64,000 nt of DNA. Origin: Lachnospiraceae bacterium (GTDB lineage: Bacteria > Bacillota > Clostridia > Lachnospirales > Lachnospiraceae). The DNA lies in contig JAEERY010000072.1 in the NCBI GenBank assembly GCA_016286035.1, forward strand, positions 1 to 64,000, written 5' to 3'. Of this stretch, positions 11,898 to 21,883 are shown in pieces (positions within the stretch are counted from its first letter, which is position 1; each line of letters starts with the position of its first letter). The position numbers and the translations under genes are program-made. The notes below the pieces were generated by a model. That model was given only the letters and a program-made list of their open reading frames with translations, ran no database searches and had not been told where the DNA came from.

Positions 11898-13262
11898 CTA
11901 TTTTAGAAATTTTTTGACGCGTTCGTATTTTTCGTCAGTATATGGCGGGTACTTCATATCAAGATCCGTACCTGCTCTGTTGATCATTACACTCTTTGTA
12001 TTTGAAAATGTATCAAAAGAAGCTTTCCCGTGATATTTACCCATACCACTGGCTCCGACTCCTCCAAAAGGCAGTCGCGGATTACCCATATGTACTATCA
12101 CTTCATTGACACAACAGCTTCCAAATGCAAGTCTCTCAACTGTACTGTCAACAAATTCCCGGTTTCCGGAGAATATATAACATGCCAGCGGTTTTGGCCT
12201 TCGGCTTATCGTATCGAGTGCTTCATAAACATCCGTATAGGATATGATCGGAAGAAGAGGACCGAATATCTCTTCCTTCATAATCTCACTGTCAAATGTC
12301 TCATTCGGAAAAAGTGTAGGCTCTATCTTAAGCTGTTTATCATCAAATCTTCCTCCAAGCAGCTCTTTTTCACCCATGATGAACTTTGTAAGTCTCATGA
12401 AATGATGCATGTTTACTATTTTGGGATAATTCTCATTATTGAACGGATCCCTGACCATCTCATTAGAATGCTCTCTGGCTTTTACCAAGAATTCCTCTTT
12501 AAGCGGTGCCGGAATAACAACGTAGTCGGGTGCGACACATGTCTGTCCAGCATTTAATATCTTGCCCCACATAATCTTTTTGGCAGCCAGATCTATATCC
12601 GCATCGGGACCTATGATACAGGGACTCTTACCTCCCAGCTCCAATGTGACGGGGATTAGTCTTGATGCCGCAGAACGCATGACTGTCCTTCCCACTCTTT
12701 CACTGCCCGTAAAAAAGATATGGTCATAGTCCTGAGAAAGAATCTCATCATAAGACAGAGCATCTTCTATGGCATATACATATCTCTTGTCAAAAGTGCT
12801 GTTGATTATACTGGTCACCACTCTTGCTGTATTGATGCATTTTTTTGAACACTTTACCACTGCGCAGTTTCCGGCTGCTATGGCTCCCACAAGCGGTATC
12901 AGACTTAAGTTTACGGGATAATTCCAGGGCGCTATGATAAGGCTTACACCGTAAGGCTCCTTATATACATAGCTTTTTGACGGAAACAGCACCAAAGGAG
13001 TCCTTACACGTTTTGGTCTTGACCACTGCTCAAGATGATTGATAGCCATATTGATCTCTGACTTGACCTGGGAAACCTCGGTCATGTTGGCTTCCATCTC
13101 ACATTTTCCAAGATCGGCTCTCAGCGCAGAGTATATGGCAGGTTCATTGTCACATATAGACTCAAGGAGTCTCTCAAGAGCCTCCTTCCTGTAATGTATA
13201 TCTTTTGTGACACCCGTTAGCGAATATTCTTTCTGCAGTTTTACAATGTTTTCAAGAGTCAT
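11898..13262 (-). CDS. NAD(P)-dependent aldehyde dehydrogenase, class 3 type
   Basis: A 454-residue enzyme with the cofactor-binding region APWNYPVNLSL, the general base in LELGGKSPC and the catalytic Cys in NAGQTCVAPDY. The size matches the fatty-aldehyde (YwdH/ALDH3) group. It oxidises aldehydes to acids in the cytoplasm. Its ATG overlaps the end of the radical SAM gene, so it is last in the long antiporter/lipoprotein operon. Why it belongs there is unclear. Confidence 0.92.
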   Translation of the reverse strand: MTLENIVKLQKEYSLTGVTKDIHYRKEALERLLESICDNEPAIYSALRADLGKCEMEANMTEVSQVKSEINMAINHLEQWSRPKRVRTPLVLFPSKSYVYKEPYGVSLIIAPWNYPVNLSLIPLVGAIAAGNCAVVKCSKKCINTARVVTSIINSTFDKRYVYAIEDALSYDEILSQDYDHIFFTGSERVGRTVMRSAASRLIPVTLELGGKSPCIIGPDADIDLAAKKIMWGKILNAGQTCVAPDYVVIPAPLKEEFLVKAREHSNEMVRDPFNNENYPKIVNMHHFMRLTKFIMGEKELLGGRFDDKQLKIEPTLFPNETFDSEIMKEEIFGPLLPIISYTDVYEALDTISRRPKPLACYIFSGNREFVDSTVERLAFGSCCVNEVIVHMGNPRLPFGGVGASGMGKYHGKASFDTFSNTKSVMINRAGTDLDMKYPPYTDEKYERVKKFLK

Positions 13263-14839
13263 GTGGTTACCTGTTTGATTATCCTTAATCTTCCCTGCTG
13301 TATCTTCTCCCCAACATATGCACCTATGGTATCATCTGCGGGATTTATAAGAATTCCTATATAGTGTCCTTTAAGCATTTTATTTAGGCGTCTGTGGATC
13401 ATCTCATCACCTACACTGTATGTAAGTTCATCCTGTATCGGATGAGAATGTACAAATCCCAGAAAAACAAGTCCCGACTGTCCCATATAGTCTGTCTTGT
13501 CATCACTGAAGTAATAATTGTCTTTTATTATCTTCGTTTCTCTTTTTGCCTTTTTTATTATTCTCTGATCAAAGATCGCATTATCTTTGTATCTTAAATG
13601 GCCGTCATCGGGAAACACGTATCTGATAACATAGTCTTTACCCAGTCTGAAGCCTACCAGCCCCATCTGCTGTTCGTACATGGATAAAGGATGATTTTTC
13701 CCCATATGAAAATATCTTCGCATATCCTCATATACGGCAGGTTCCAGATATATTGCCGGAGCATCCTCTTTATCATAGATCTCTTCTATCTCAAATTTAC
13801 CATACTTTTGCTCTAAGAATGCAAAGTATTTTTTATGCTGAGCCTTTTTAAATATTCTCTTATAGCAGAATCTTGGACTTTGCGTATCAAAATCAAATGT
13901 GTGCAGACTGTCTCCTGCACATTCCTTCTCATATTCACATCCTTTGCATTCATCAGGAAGCGGACGTTCTCTAAAGTATTTAAACCCCTCTTTCCAGACT
14001 TTGCTGAATGAATCATTTTTGATGTTGCCCTGTATAAGCTCTGTCCTTCTATCTACATTCGGACAGACAAATATATCGCCGTTTGACAAGACACTTGCAG
14101 CCCATATACCGGCAAAACAAAAGAAATCATGTCTGTCTGCTCTATTTGCAAAGAAATGAGGACAGCCCCACTGTATAGGCAGTTTTCCTTCTTTGTTCTT
14201 TTTATTAATGAACCAGAAAAGAAACTCCATCTCTTCTTTGGTCAGCATAAGACCAGGATTATCCATGGCGCGTCCTATCGGATCCATAAATCCTACACGT
14301 ATGGAGTCTATTCCTATCGAACTTACGATATCGTAGATTTGGGGAAGTTCATAAACATTTTTATGATTAGCTGTAAAAGTGATCTGTAATTCGTCAAGAA
14401 AATCTGCTTTTTTTAGCTTTGTCAGTGCTGTTATTACTTTTTCATATCCGTCAGGTATATGTCTTAGGCTGTCATGCGTCTCTTTAACACCATCCAGACT
14501 TATTGTAATGGTTTTCATTCCGGATGATCTCATCTTTTCTATGACATCATCTGTTATGAGCGAACCGTTTGATACCATCCCCCAGTCAAAACCGAGTTTT
14601 GTGACTTCAGTCATGATGTCAAAGAGATCTTTTCGCATCAGAGGCTCTCCGCCTGATATATTGATCATAACATCCGTACCGATGTTTTCTTTAATATCTT
14701 TAAGCGTTTTTAGGATATCCTCTTTGGTAAGAATATCATTACCGGTTGAATCACAGCGACTCCCGCATTGTTCACAGCCCGCATTGCACCTTGATGTGAT
14801 CTCAAAGAGCAGACATCTAAGATCGTAAGTCTTTTTCAT
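13259..14839 (-). CDS. Radical SAM enzyme fused to a JAMM (MPN) peptidase-like domain
   Basis: This 526-residue protein has the radical SAM cluster motif CNAGCEQCG near residue 15. A cysteine-rich SPASM-like segment follows at about 230-305 (CPNVDRR, CKGCEYEKEC). The C-terminal 170 residues contain VHSHPIQDELTYSVGDEM, which fits the JAMM zinc motif HxHPx(7)SxxD. I recall a radical SAM/lipoprotein system defined in TIGRFAM with this gene pairing; I could not check it. The two small lipoproteins just upstream are the likely substrates. The ATG at 14839 is preferred to a TTG nine nucleotides earlier. Fusion of modification and peptidase activities suggests modification followed by cleavage. Confidence 0.82.
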   Translation of the reverse strand: MKKTYDLRCLLFEITSRCNAGCEQCGSRCDSTGNDILTKEDILKTLKDIKENIGTDVMINISGGEPLMRKDLFDIMTEVTKLGFDWGMVSNGSLITDDVIEKMRSSGMKTITISLDGVKETHDSLRHIPDGYEKVITALTKLKKADFLDELQITFTANHKNVYELPQIYDIVSSIGIDSIRVGFMDPIGRAMDNPGLMLTKEEMEFLFWFINKKNKEGKLPIQWGCPHFFANRADRHDFFCFAGIWAASVLSNGDIFVCPNVDRRTELIQGNIKNDSFSKVWKEGFKYFRERPLPDECKGCEYEKECAGDSLHTFDFDTQSPRFCYKRIFKKAQHKKYFAFLEQKYGKFEIEEIYDKEDAPAIYLEPAVYEDMRRYFHMGKNHPLSMYEQQMGLVGFRLGKDYVIRYVFPDDGHLRYKDNAIFDQRIIKKAKRETKIIKDNYYFSDDKTDYMGQSGLVFLGFVHSHPIQDELTYSVGDEMIHRRLNKMLKGHYIGILINPADDTIGAYVGEKIQQGRLRIIKQVTT

Positions 14840-14844
14840 ATCTT

Positions 14845-15030
14845 TCAACCGATCTTTCTCTTTTTAAGGTTAAGCTTCTTTATCCTTTTTGAATTAGGGC
14901 ATCCGTAATAATCCATAACATCATCATATTCCTGCGGATCATCATTGCCACCAGTGCTTCCTGAGCAGGCAGAAAGAAACAAAGCCATGGAACTGATCAA
15001 AAGTATTACACCCAATACAAACTTTTTCAT
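14845..15030 (-). CDS. Small lipoprotein, putative substrate of the radical SAM enzyme
   Basis: This 61-residue protein has a lipoprotein signal peptide (MKKFVLGVILLISSMALFLS, lipobox LSAC). A short acidic linker and the C-terminal motif YYGCPNSKRIKKLNLKKR follow. Its neighbour carries the same motif almost exactly, while the linkers differ. Strict conservation at the C-terminus points to modification or recognition there. AGGAG precedes the start; the radical SAM gene begins 5 nt after the stop. Confidence 0.85.
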   Translation of the reverse strand: MKKFVLGVILLISSMALFLSACSGSTGGNDDPQEYDDVMDYYGCPNSKRIKKLNLKKRKIG

Positions 15031-15040
15031 ATGTTTTCTC

Positions 15041-15211
15041 CTATCTGCGCTTTTTAAGGTTTAACTTCTTAACTCTCTTGGAATTGGGACATCCGTAGTA
15101 TGTTTCCACCCTTTCCTGTTCATTTGAATTATTACTGCTGTCCGAGCATCCGGAAAGAAACAAAAAGATCGAACTGATTATCAACAATATCCCCAATACT
15201 GCCTTTTTCAT
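15041..15211 (-). CDS. Small lipoprotein, paralogous putative radical SAM substrate
   Basis: This 56-residue paralogue has signal peptide MKKAVLGILLIISSIFLFLS with lipobox LSGC, a Ser/Asn-rich linker and the motif YYGCPNSKRVKKLNLKKR. I took the ATG 5 nt after GGAGG rather than the longer frame. It lies between the last antiporter subunit gene and its paralogue, so all may be co-transcribed. Confidence 0.85.
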   Translation of the reverse strand: MKKAVLGILLIISSIFLFLSGCSDSSNNSNEQERVETYYGCPNSKRVKKLNLKKRR

Positions 15212-15253
15212 ATAAAACCTCCAATAACCTCTGATACGTTTTGCCATACAATA

Positions 15254-17167
15254 CTAAAACAACAACATATATGCCAGTACAAGCAAAAGTCCCGTACATG
15301 CTAAAAACAGACCATATGACATCGATCTTCCTATGATCGATGTGTTTTCTTTATAATATTTCCTGAAAATGGCCAGTTTATGCTCCACCTCAGGCTCCAT
15401 GGGATGATAAGAGAGCACGTTCTCATTCAATCCTCTTATGATATCATCAGCTATACCGCCGAAATAATGTGTCAGCTCATCACCTTCGGTCGGTTCAATC
15501 GGTAACTTGGCATCCTTATATACGGTCTTTCTAAGTAAAAGAACCGTATAATCCATTATCCTGTCTAAAAATCTGCATATGAATACACAGATATTGGGAA
15601 GAACTGTAAGCAGTAACGGTCTGTAAAAAGAATTCTCAAGATCAAGGAATTTTGGCCATCTGTCAACATATGCACCATCCTTCATGAGCAACTTTCTTAC
15701 AACAGTAAGATAAAGAAAAGCTCCTATCACTATCGAATATACGGCACCGATAAGATTCGTACCCGAGAAATAGCTTACTCTTACTCCGGTTTGCGTTGCA
15801 TGCATAAAACCTTCGCCCAAGTCCGCTACTTTGTCGCTTACAACAGTAGGTAAAATACCGGAAAGCGGCATATATACAGCACTGAGTGTTAATGCTGTTG
15901 CAGAAAGCGGATTCATATAATCCTTCTTATCGTCATACTCTTTCTGTTTTTTATCTGATGAGTTCTTTTCAACAAATACCGCCACAAAAAGCTTGGTCAT
16001 ATAACAGACAGTCAGTCCGCCGCTTATTATGAATACCCACTCTATCGTCTTCATACCTGCAACATTTATCATATATGCATGAGCATGACCGTTTGATAAA
16101 GCATGTGTATATTCAACTATTGCTTCATGTAGCAGAGTTTTGCTTATATATCCGTTCCAGAGAGGTATTCCTCCGATACCGAGCGCTCCCATTAAGAATA
16201 TTCCCTTAAGAAGGGGCTTTTTACGGCCAAATCCCCTTATATCATTAAGATCAAGAGCGTGCAGGTTCATGTATACGACACCTGCTGCCATAAACAGACA
16301 CAGTTTGATCATGCTGTGGTTTACCATGTGAAGCAAGGTTCCCCTTACCGCGAGCATATTTTCATCCGCCAGAAGATCCTGCATTCCGATACCCACCAGG
16401 ATAAATCCGATCTGTGAAACCGAAGAACATGCAAGAGTACGCTTAAGATCGACGGAAAACAGAGCAAGAACAGCTCCTAAAAACATCGTTATCACACCGA
16501 TATTGAGTATGAGAGTTCCCCATTTTACATCTTTTGCAAATATCTCACAGCTTATAACAAGGATACCGAAAACACCGGCTTTTGTAAGAACTCCGGAAAG
16601 CAGAGCGGATGCCGGAGCCGGAGCGACCGGATGAGCTTTTGGAAGCCATATATGTAAAGGAAATGCACCGGCTTTTGCTCCAAAACCAAAGAGTATCAGA
16701 CATCCCGTCACATATAATTCCTTTGTTCCAAGATAAGGCTGTATCGCCGTATTTAATGCGTCTATCCTGAGAGTTCCTGTCAGGTTATATAACATCATAA
16801 GACCCATGAGCATCACAAGACCGCCCATAACAGCTATCGCCAGATAGGTCTCACCTGCCCTCAGCGACTCTTTTCTCTCATCCTGGACCACCCATACATA
16901 GGAGGTAAATGACATGATCTCGAAAAACAAAAAGGTAGTTATAAGATCCGCAGAAACAAATACACCCACTGTTGCCACGTAAGTCAGCACTGAAAATATA
17001 TAATATCTCAACTTATTGCTGTAATGAGCCATATATTCACGTGAAAAAGACATGCTCATAAGCCACATGAACGTGGTTATGCACACATACAGCAATCTGA
17101 AGCCGTCCATTCTGAAAGAGAGGCCAAAATCACATATATTTACTATTGTAAGATCATATGTATTCAT
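15254..17167 (-). CDS. Large antiporter-like membrane subunit (NuoL/MrpA-D family), C-terminally extended
   Basis: A 637-residue membrane protein with about 14 or more helices. It keeps the family's key charged residues: Glu in TTFLFFEIMSFTS and Lys in GFGAKAGAFPLHIWLPKAHP. The C-terminal 200 residues add an amphipathic and membrane section not found in simple MrpD proteins. It is one of four homologous subunits and the last antiporter gene of the cluster. Likely translocates H+ or Na+. Confidence 0.86.
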   Translation of the reverse strand: MNTYDLTIVNICDFGLSFRMDGFRLLYVCITTFMWLMSMSFSREYMAHYSNKLRYYIFSVLTYVATVGVFVSADLITTFLFFEIMSFTSYVWVVQDERKESLRAGETYLAIAVMGGLVMLMGLMMLYNLTGTLRIDALNTAIQPYLGTKELYVTGCLILFGFGAKAGAFPLHIWLPKAHPVAPAPASALLSGVLTKAGVFGILVISCEIFAKDVKWGTLILNIGVITMFLGAVLALFSVDLKRTLACSSVSQIGFILVGIGMQDLLADENMLAVRGTLLHMVNHSMIKLCLFMAAGVVYMNLHALDLNDIRGFGRKKPLLKGIFLMGALGIGGIPLWNGYISKTLLHEAIVEYTHALSNGHAHAYMINVAGMKTIEWVFIISGGLTVCYMTKLFVAVFVEKNSSDKKQKEYDDKKDYMNPLSATALTLSAVYMPLSGILPTVVSDKVADLGEGFMHATQTGVRVSYFSGTNLIGAVYSIVIGAFLYLTVVRKLLMKDGAYVDRWPKFLDLENSFYRPLLLTVLPNICVFICRFLDRIMDYTVLLLRKTVYKDAKLPIEPTEGDELTHYFGGIADDIIRGLNENVLSYHPMEPEVEHKLAIFRKYYKENTSIIGRSMSYGLFLACTGLLLVLAYMLLF

Positions 17168-17181
17168 ACAATTACCGTTCC

Positions 17182-18651
17182 TTACAATCCTGCTATCTTA
17201 TTAAAGAAATCTACAAATGGCTGACTATACAGACCAAACACAACTATGCACACTGTAAATATGATCAGCGGCAATAACATCAAAACATTAGGATCTCTGT
17301 AATCCTTTATCTTGCTGTCATCAAAATCCAGACCCGGTTCAAAAGCTCTCATCACTATGCTCATCATGTATATTGCAGTTAAAAGCGCTGATACCAAAAG
17401 GGCTCCTATTCCCACATATGCAAGAGTATTTCCGCTGCCAACAGCTGCAGTTGCAAGATTCCATTTGCTTATAAATCCCGCAAGTCCGGGAACACCCATA
17501 AGTGCCAGTGAAGAAACCGTAAATATAATAAAGGTTACCGGCATCTTTCTTCCAAGACCGTTGAGTTCATGTATATAATGTTTTTCTGTCTGATGCATTA
17601 TGGCACCGGCACAGAAGAATGAACTGATCTTCATGAGTGCGTGAAATACAAGATGGGTGATCGCACCAACAAGACCAAGCGGAGTCATAAGAGTAACTCC
17701 AAACAGTATATATGAAAGGTTGCTTATTGTTGAATAAGCCAGCCTTCTCTTAAGATGTGTCTCTTTAAGCGCTTTGCTGCAGCCATATACTATCGTGAAA
17801 ATGGTAAATCCCATGACTACATACTGAGCCATGGTTCCTCTAACAAAATCGGTACCGAAACTGAAATAGGTTATCCTGATTATCGCAAATGCACCTGATT
17901 TTACTACTGCTACGGCATGTAACAGAGCAGTGACCGGTGTAGGTGCGACACCTGCCTGAGGCAGCCATCCGCAAAACGGAAACATTGCAGCTTTTACAGA
18001 AAATCCCATAAAGGTGAGAACATATATCAGCTGCAGTACACCAACCTTGCTTCCTACCTTATTCATATCAAGTACTCCGCCCAATATAAAACTGTTTGAT
18101 GTACCGTAAGTTATTATGAAGATCATACCTATAAATGCGAATGCTGCTCCGCCCAGAGAAAAATACAGATATTTTCTGGCTGCAAGGATAGCTTCCCTGG
18201 TAAGAGTATGTATGACAAGCGGAACCGTTACCAGAGTGAGCATCTCATAAAAACAATACATGGTGACAAAGTCTTCTGCCATCGCGATACCCAGTGTCAC
18301 ACCGTATGTCATGGTGTAGAACATAAAGAATACACCCTCTCGCTTTTCTTTGGTCATATATTCAAATGAATAAAGTGTTGCAAGCGGCCACAAAAAGGCG
18401 ATCAAAGCCGAAAAGACCGTAGAGAGACCGTCTATCTTAAATGAAACGGAAAGATCACCGGTAAATCGTATAACCTCACACGATTCACCGCTGTTATTCA
18501 TCAGTGTAAAAAACACAAGTGCTGTATTGATCACAACTAAAGTCTCTATATAGAAACATCTGGCTTTCCTGTGTTCATCTTTTATCATTGGTATGATTAG
18601 TCCGCCCAGTATGGGAATAGCTACCACTACGATCGGCAGATATCTGTTCAT
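17182..18651 (-). CDS. MrpD-like antiporter subunit
   Basis: A 489-residue NuoM/N-type membrane subunit with about 14 helices. The essential Glu lies in CFYEMLTLVTVPLVIHT and the Lys in GFSVKAAMFPFCGWLPQA. AGGAGGT precedes the start, which lies about 25 nt after the preceding gene. It is more similar by eye to the 438-residue neighbour than to the other two, suggesting duplication. Confidence 0.87.
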   Translation of the reverse strand: MNRYLPIVVVAIPILGGLIIPMIKDEHRKARCFYIETLVVINTALVFFTLMNNSGESCEVIRFTGDLSVSFKIDGLSTVFSALIAFLWPLATLYSFEYMTKEKREGVFFMFYTMTYGVTLGIAMAEDFVTMYCFYEMLTLVTVPLVIHTLTREAILAARKYLYFSLGGAAFAFIGMIFIITYGTSNSFILGGVLDMNKVGSKVGVLQLIYVLTFMGFSVKAAMFPFCGWLPQAGVAPTPVTALLHAVAVVKSGAFAIIRITYFSFGTDFVRGTMAQYVVMGFTIFTIVYGCSKALKETHLKRRLAYSTISNLSYILFGVTLMTPLGLVGAITHLVFHALMKISSFFCAGAIMHQTEKHYIHELNGLGRKMPVTFIIFTVSSLALMGVPGLAGFISKWNLATAAVGSGNTLAYVGIGALLVSALLTAIYMMSIVMRAFEPGLDFDDSKIKDYRDPNVLMLLPLIIFTVCIVVFGLYSQPFVDFFNKIAGL

Positions 18652-18676
18652 CTTCTGCCTACCTCCTATAAAAAAT

Positions 18677-19993
18677 CTACATCAACATTCCTGCAAGCTG
18701 CCTTAACATATCGGTTAAAGGCTTTGGCCACAATCCGGGCAGTATGCTTAATATTGCCAGTATTATGAGCGGAATGCTCATAAACGGACTGACTTTTATC
18801 TTATCTGTTTCACCCTTAAAATCTTTTCCGGGCAGAAAGCCCTTTATCGTGATCGGAAGCAGGTATCCTGCCGTAAGCAATGCACTTATCAAAAGGACTG
18901 CGGGTCCTAAATATGAACTGATCCCTATGTTACCTTTTAAAGCTCCTATGCAAAGATTCCATTTACTGATAAATCCTGCTGCCGGAGGGATACCTATAAG
19001 CGACAGACTTAAGAATGTGAAACACCACCAGACAACAGGCATTCTCTTGCCCATACCTGTCAGTTCATCTGTGTATTTTCTTCCTGTTTCATGTATGACT
19101 ATACCGGAATACAGGAAAAGTCCGGTTTTTATGATCGCATGGAATACAACATGACAGACCGCGCCGACAAAGGCAAGCGGATGCATGACCATCAGGCCAA
19201 AGATTATATATGACGCCTGACTTACCGTGGAATAAGCCAGTCTCCTCTTTAAAAGTCTGTCTCTGTATGCGAGCATTGATCCTGCAAATACAGTGATCAT
19301 GCTCATTATAAGCACAGTTTTCTGTACATATGTGCCACGTATAACATTCGGACCCGCTATGTAATAAACCGTTCTTATGATACCCAGAATACCGCTCTTT
19401 ACTATGATACCCGATAAAAACGCACTCGCCGGTGCAGGTGCAACAGGATGAGCCGAAGTGAGCCATGAATGCATCGGGAGCATACCGCCTTTAACCGAAA
19501 ATCCCAGGATCATCAAAAAAACTGCAAGCATCATTATGCCTCGGTTATCCGCAGTTATATTGCCTTCAAGCACTCCGCCTGGTGAGAATTCTATGGTCTT
19601 TGCATTGCTGTAAACAAAGTAAAATCCGAATAATACCATATATGCACCGCACAGTGAGTAAAAGAGATATTTGAGTGCGGATGTGATGGCTTCTTTCGTT
19701 CCGTCGTGGAATACAAGCGGAACAGACATGAGGGTCATCAGCTCATAAAACATGTAAAATGTCACAAGGTTACCCGCCAGATCAAGACACAACAAAACTA
19801 TGAGCGTCATAAGATAAAAGAAAGCATATCTTACGGTCTTCTTTTCCTTTTTGAAATAGCGCATGGAATAATAAGCACACAAAGTCCATATGATCAGAGT
19901 CGTGATACCGAATATCACCGAAATCTCATCACATTTGAATATTATGGGCAATCTGTCTGTAAGATTGAAAAGGACATATGTACTGTTGTCCAT
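18677..19993 (-). CDS. MrpD-like antiporter subunit
   Basis: A 438-residue subunit of the same family: Glu in MFYELMTLMSVPLVFHD, Lys in GFSVKGGMLPMHSWLTSAHP. At this length it lacks a few N-terminal helices compared with typical MrpD (about 490). The ATG follows AAGGAG. The paired motifs with the next gene (VPLVxH) support recent duplication. Confidence 0.86.
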   Translation of the reverse strand: MDNSTYVLFNLTDRLPIIFKCDEISVIFGITTLIIWTLCAYYSMRYFKKEKKTVRYAFFYLMTLIVLLCLDLAGNLVTFYMFYELMTLMSVPLVFHDGTKEAITSALKYLFYSLCGAYMVLFGFYFVYSNAKTIEFSPGGVLEGNITADNRGIMMLAVFLMILGFSVKGGMLPMHSWLTSAHPVAPAPASAFLSGIIVKSGILGIIRTVYYIAGPNVIRGTYVQKTVLIMSMITVFAGSMLAYRDRLLKRRLAYSTVSQASYIIFGLMVMHPLAFVGAVCHVVFHAIIKTGLFLYSGIVIHETGRKYTDELTGMGKRMPVVWWCFTFLSLSLIGIPPAAGFISKWNLCIGALKGNIGISSYLGPAVLLISALLTAGYLLPITIKGFLPGKDFKGETDKIKVSPFMSIPLIILAILSILPGLWPKPLTDMLRQLAGMLM

Positions 19994-20014
19994 AAAAATC
20001 TCCTTAATATCAGA

Positions 20015-21508
20015 TTATGAAAACATCGCCAATCCCCTGGTTATCCATTCGGTAACCATTGAACTCATAAGTCCGAGGAAGAAGTTGATGATAACAAACA
20101 AAATTATGACTACACTGTAGAGTTTCTGATCTTTCATCGTCAGAGGCTTATAGATAGATGATTCTACCGGTGTATATATCCTGATAACAGTCTTTAAGAA
20201 ATAAATAGCGTTTAAAATAGTGCTTATGCCGAGTACTATCAGTACCGAAAGCATCTTATGCGGGTTTCTCAGCGCAGCCTGTGCAAACAGTATCTTTGAT
20301 ATGAATCCTGCAAATGCGGGCAGACCGACCATTGACAGTGAACCAATCGTAAAACCTATACCTGCTATCTTGTTTCTGAAACCGCTTCCCGTGGCCTCAT
20401 TGAAATGTCTGCTGCCTCCCGAAACCTCGGTAAGACCGATAGCTGATATGAACAGCAGCGATTTTGTTGCTGCATGGGTAAGTATATGGAAAATGCTCGC
20501 AATCATACCAACTTCGGTACCCAGACCAAAGCCCATATAGATATAACCTATCTGTGCAACAGATGAAAAAGCGATCATCCTTCTGATATCCGCTTCCTTT
20601 ATAGCAGACAAAGATCCGAATATCATTCCTGCCAGACCAAAAATGAACAGTACATTTATGATCTTACTGTTTCTTATGATCTCAACACCGATAACGCGGT
20701 AGAATATCTTTATCAGCAGGAATATATAACCTTTCGAGACCAGACTCGAAAGGATCGCTGCTGAACTTACAGTTGAATAACCGTATGCATCCGGCAACCA
20801 TGAATGGAACGGGAAGAGTGCACTCTTTATCGCAAGTCCCACACAAATAAGCGATATGGCGACCATAAGCGGAACATTATAAGTGTCATAATGAGATATC
20901 GCTTCTATGGTCTCCTTGATATTGCTCATCAAAAGATGTCCGGTTATATCATAAAGCAGGCATATACTCAGTAAGATCATACCTGAACCGAGAAGACTCA
21001 TGATCATATATCTTACTGCGGCTTCTATGGTCCTTCCGTTTTGCCTGATCATGATGAGTCCGCATGCCGCAATGGTGTTTATCTCAATAAAAACATATGC
21101 GGTGAACAGGTCATTTGTATATACAAGTGCTAACAGTGAGCTTAAAAGCAGATCATTCAATACATAGTAAAGAAAGATCTTTCCTTCTTCCACTTCATCA
21201 TGCAGTTTTTTCTCACCGCCAAGAAGAGAAAGGAGCATTATTATGCCAAAAGCCGTTGCCATGAAGGTTTCAAGCATACCGGCTCTTATCTCATTTCCCC
21301 AGGGAGCCGGAAACTTACCCATCACATATACAAATGAGCTTCCTGTCGCAAGCGTGTACACAAAAGCAGTGGCACTCAGAGTTATTACGACCAAAAGCAG
21401 AACGGTGTTAAGCATCCTAGCCGCTTTCTGCTTAAGACCGGAACTTATTATCCCTGCAAAAAGACATAACAATATGGAGACTGCCGGAAAATTGCATACC
21501 ATATCCAT
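20015..21508 (-). CDS. mrpD: MrpD/MbhH antiporter subunit
   Basis: A 497-residue subunit with about 14 helices. The Glu sits in YVFIEINTIAACGLIM and the Lys in GLAIKSALFPFHSWLPDAYG, which is the usual MrpD form. It follows the MrpC-like gene directly with overlapping stop and start. It is probably the orthologue of MrpD, the other three being accessory copies. Confidence 0.88.
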   Translation of the reverse strand: MDMVCNFPAVSILLCLFAGIISSGLKQKAARMLNTVLLLVVITLSATAFVYTLATGSSFVYVMGKFPAPWGNEIRAGMLETFMATAFGIIMLLSLLGGEKKLHDEVEEGKIFLYYVLNDLLLSSLLALVYTNDLFTAYVFIEINTIAACGLIMIRQNGRTIEAAVRYMIMSLLGSGMILLSICLLYDITGHLLMSNIKETIEAISHYDTYNVPLMVAISLICVGLAIKSALFPFHSWLPDAYGYSTVSSAAILSSLVSKGYIFLLIKIFYRVIGVEIIRNSKIINVLFIFGLAGMIFGSLSAIKEADIRRMIAFSSVAQIGYIYMGFGLGTEVGMIASIFHILTHAATKSLLFISAIGLTEVSGGSRHFNEATGSGFRNKIAGIGFTIGSLSMVGLPAFAGFISKILFAQAALRNPHKMLSVLIVLGISTILNAIYFLKTVIRIYTPVESSIYKPLTMKDQKLYSVVIILFVIINFFLGLMSSMVTEWITRGLAMFS

Positions 21509-21882
21509 TACAGTCCCTCCTTCTTAAGTCTCATTGATATCTCATCCAGATTCAGAGTGTGATACCTTCTGTAAAGTCTGACCGTCAAAGAAAGCATAAG
21601 CGCGGTAACAGAAACACTGACAACAATACCAGTGAGCACAAGACCGCTGGGTATGGGATTGATATAAGCGTTCACATCCTGTATACCGTCCACAACGATA
21701 GGTGCGACCCTGCCTTCTATATATCCTTTTTCGGCCAAAAACAGATATGTACCGCTGTCCATGATATTGAGACCGATTATCTTCTTTATCAGGTTCTTTT
21801 GCAGAAGAAGATTTGCAAAGCCTATACAGAAAAGAATCATGGATACGGCTTCACCGTAATTGGTAAGCAGATTAGGTCCCAT
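21508..21882 (-). CDS. mrpC: MrpC/NuoK-like antiporter subunit
   Basis: A 124-residue protein with three helices. It starts MGPNLLTNYGEAVSM and contains IIGLNIMDSGTYLFL, matching the MrpC/NuoK family. The longer reading frame upstream is disfavoured because GAGGAGG lies 8 nt before this ATG. The gene overlaps or abuts both neighbours. Confidence 0.87.
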   Translation of the reverse strand: MGPNLLTNYGEAVSMILFCIGFANLLLQKNLIKKIIGLNIMDSGTYLFLAEKGYIEGRVAPIVVDGIQDVNAYINPIPSGLVLTGIVVSVSVTALMLSLTVRLYRRYHTLNLDEISMRLKKEGL

Positions 21883-21883
21883 C

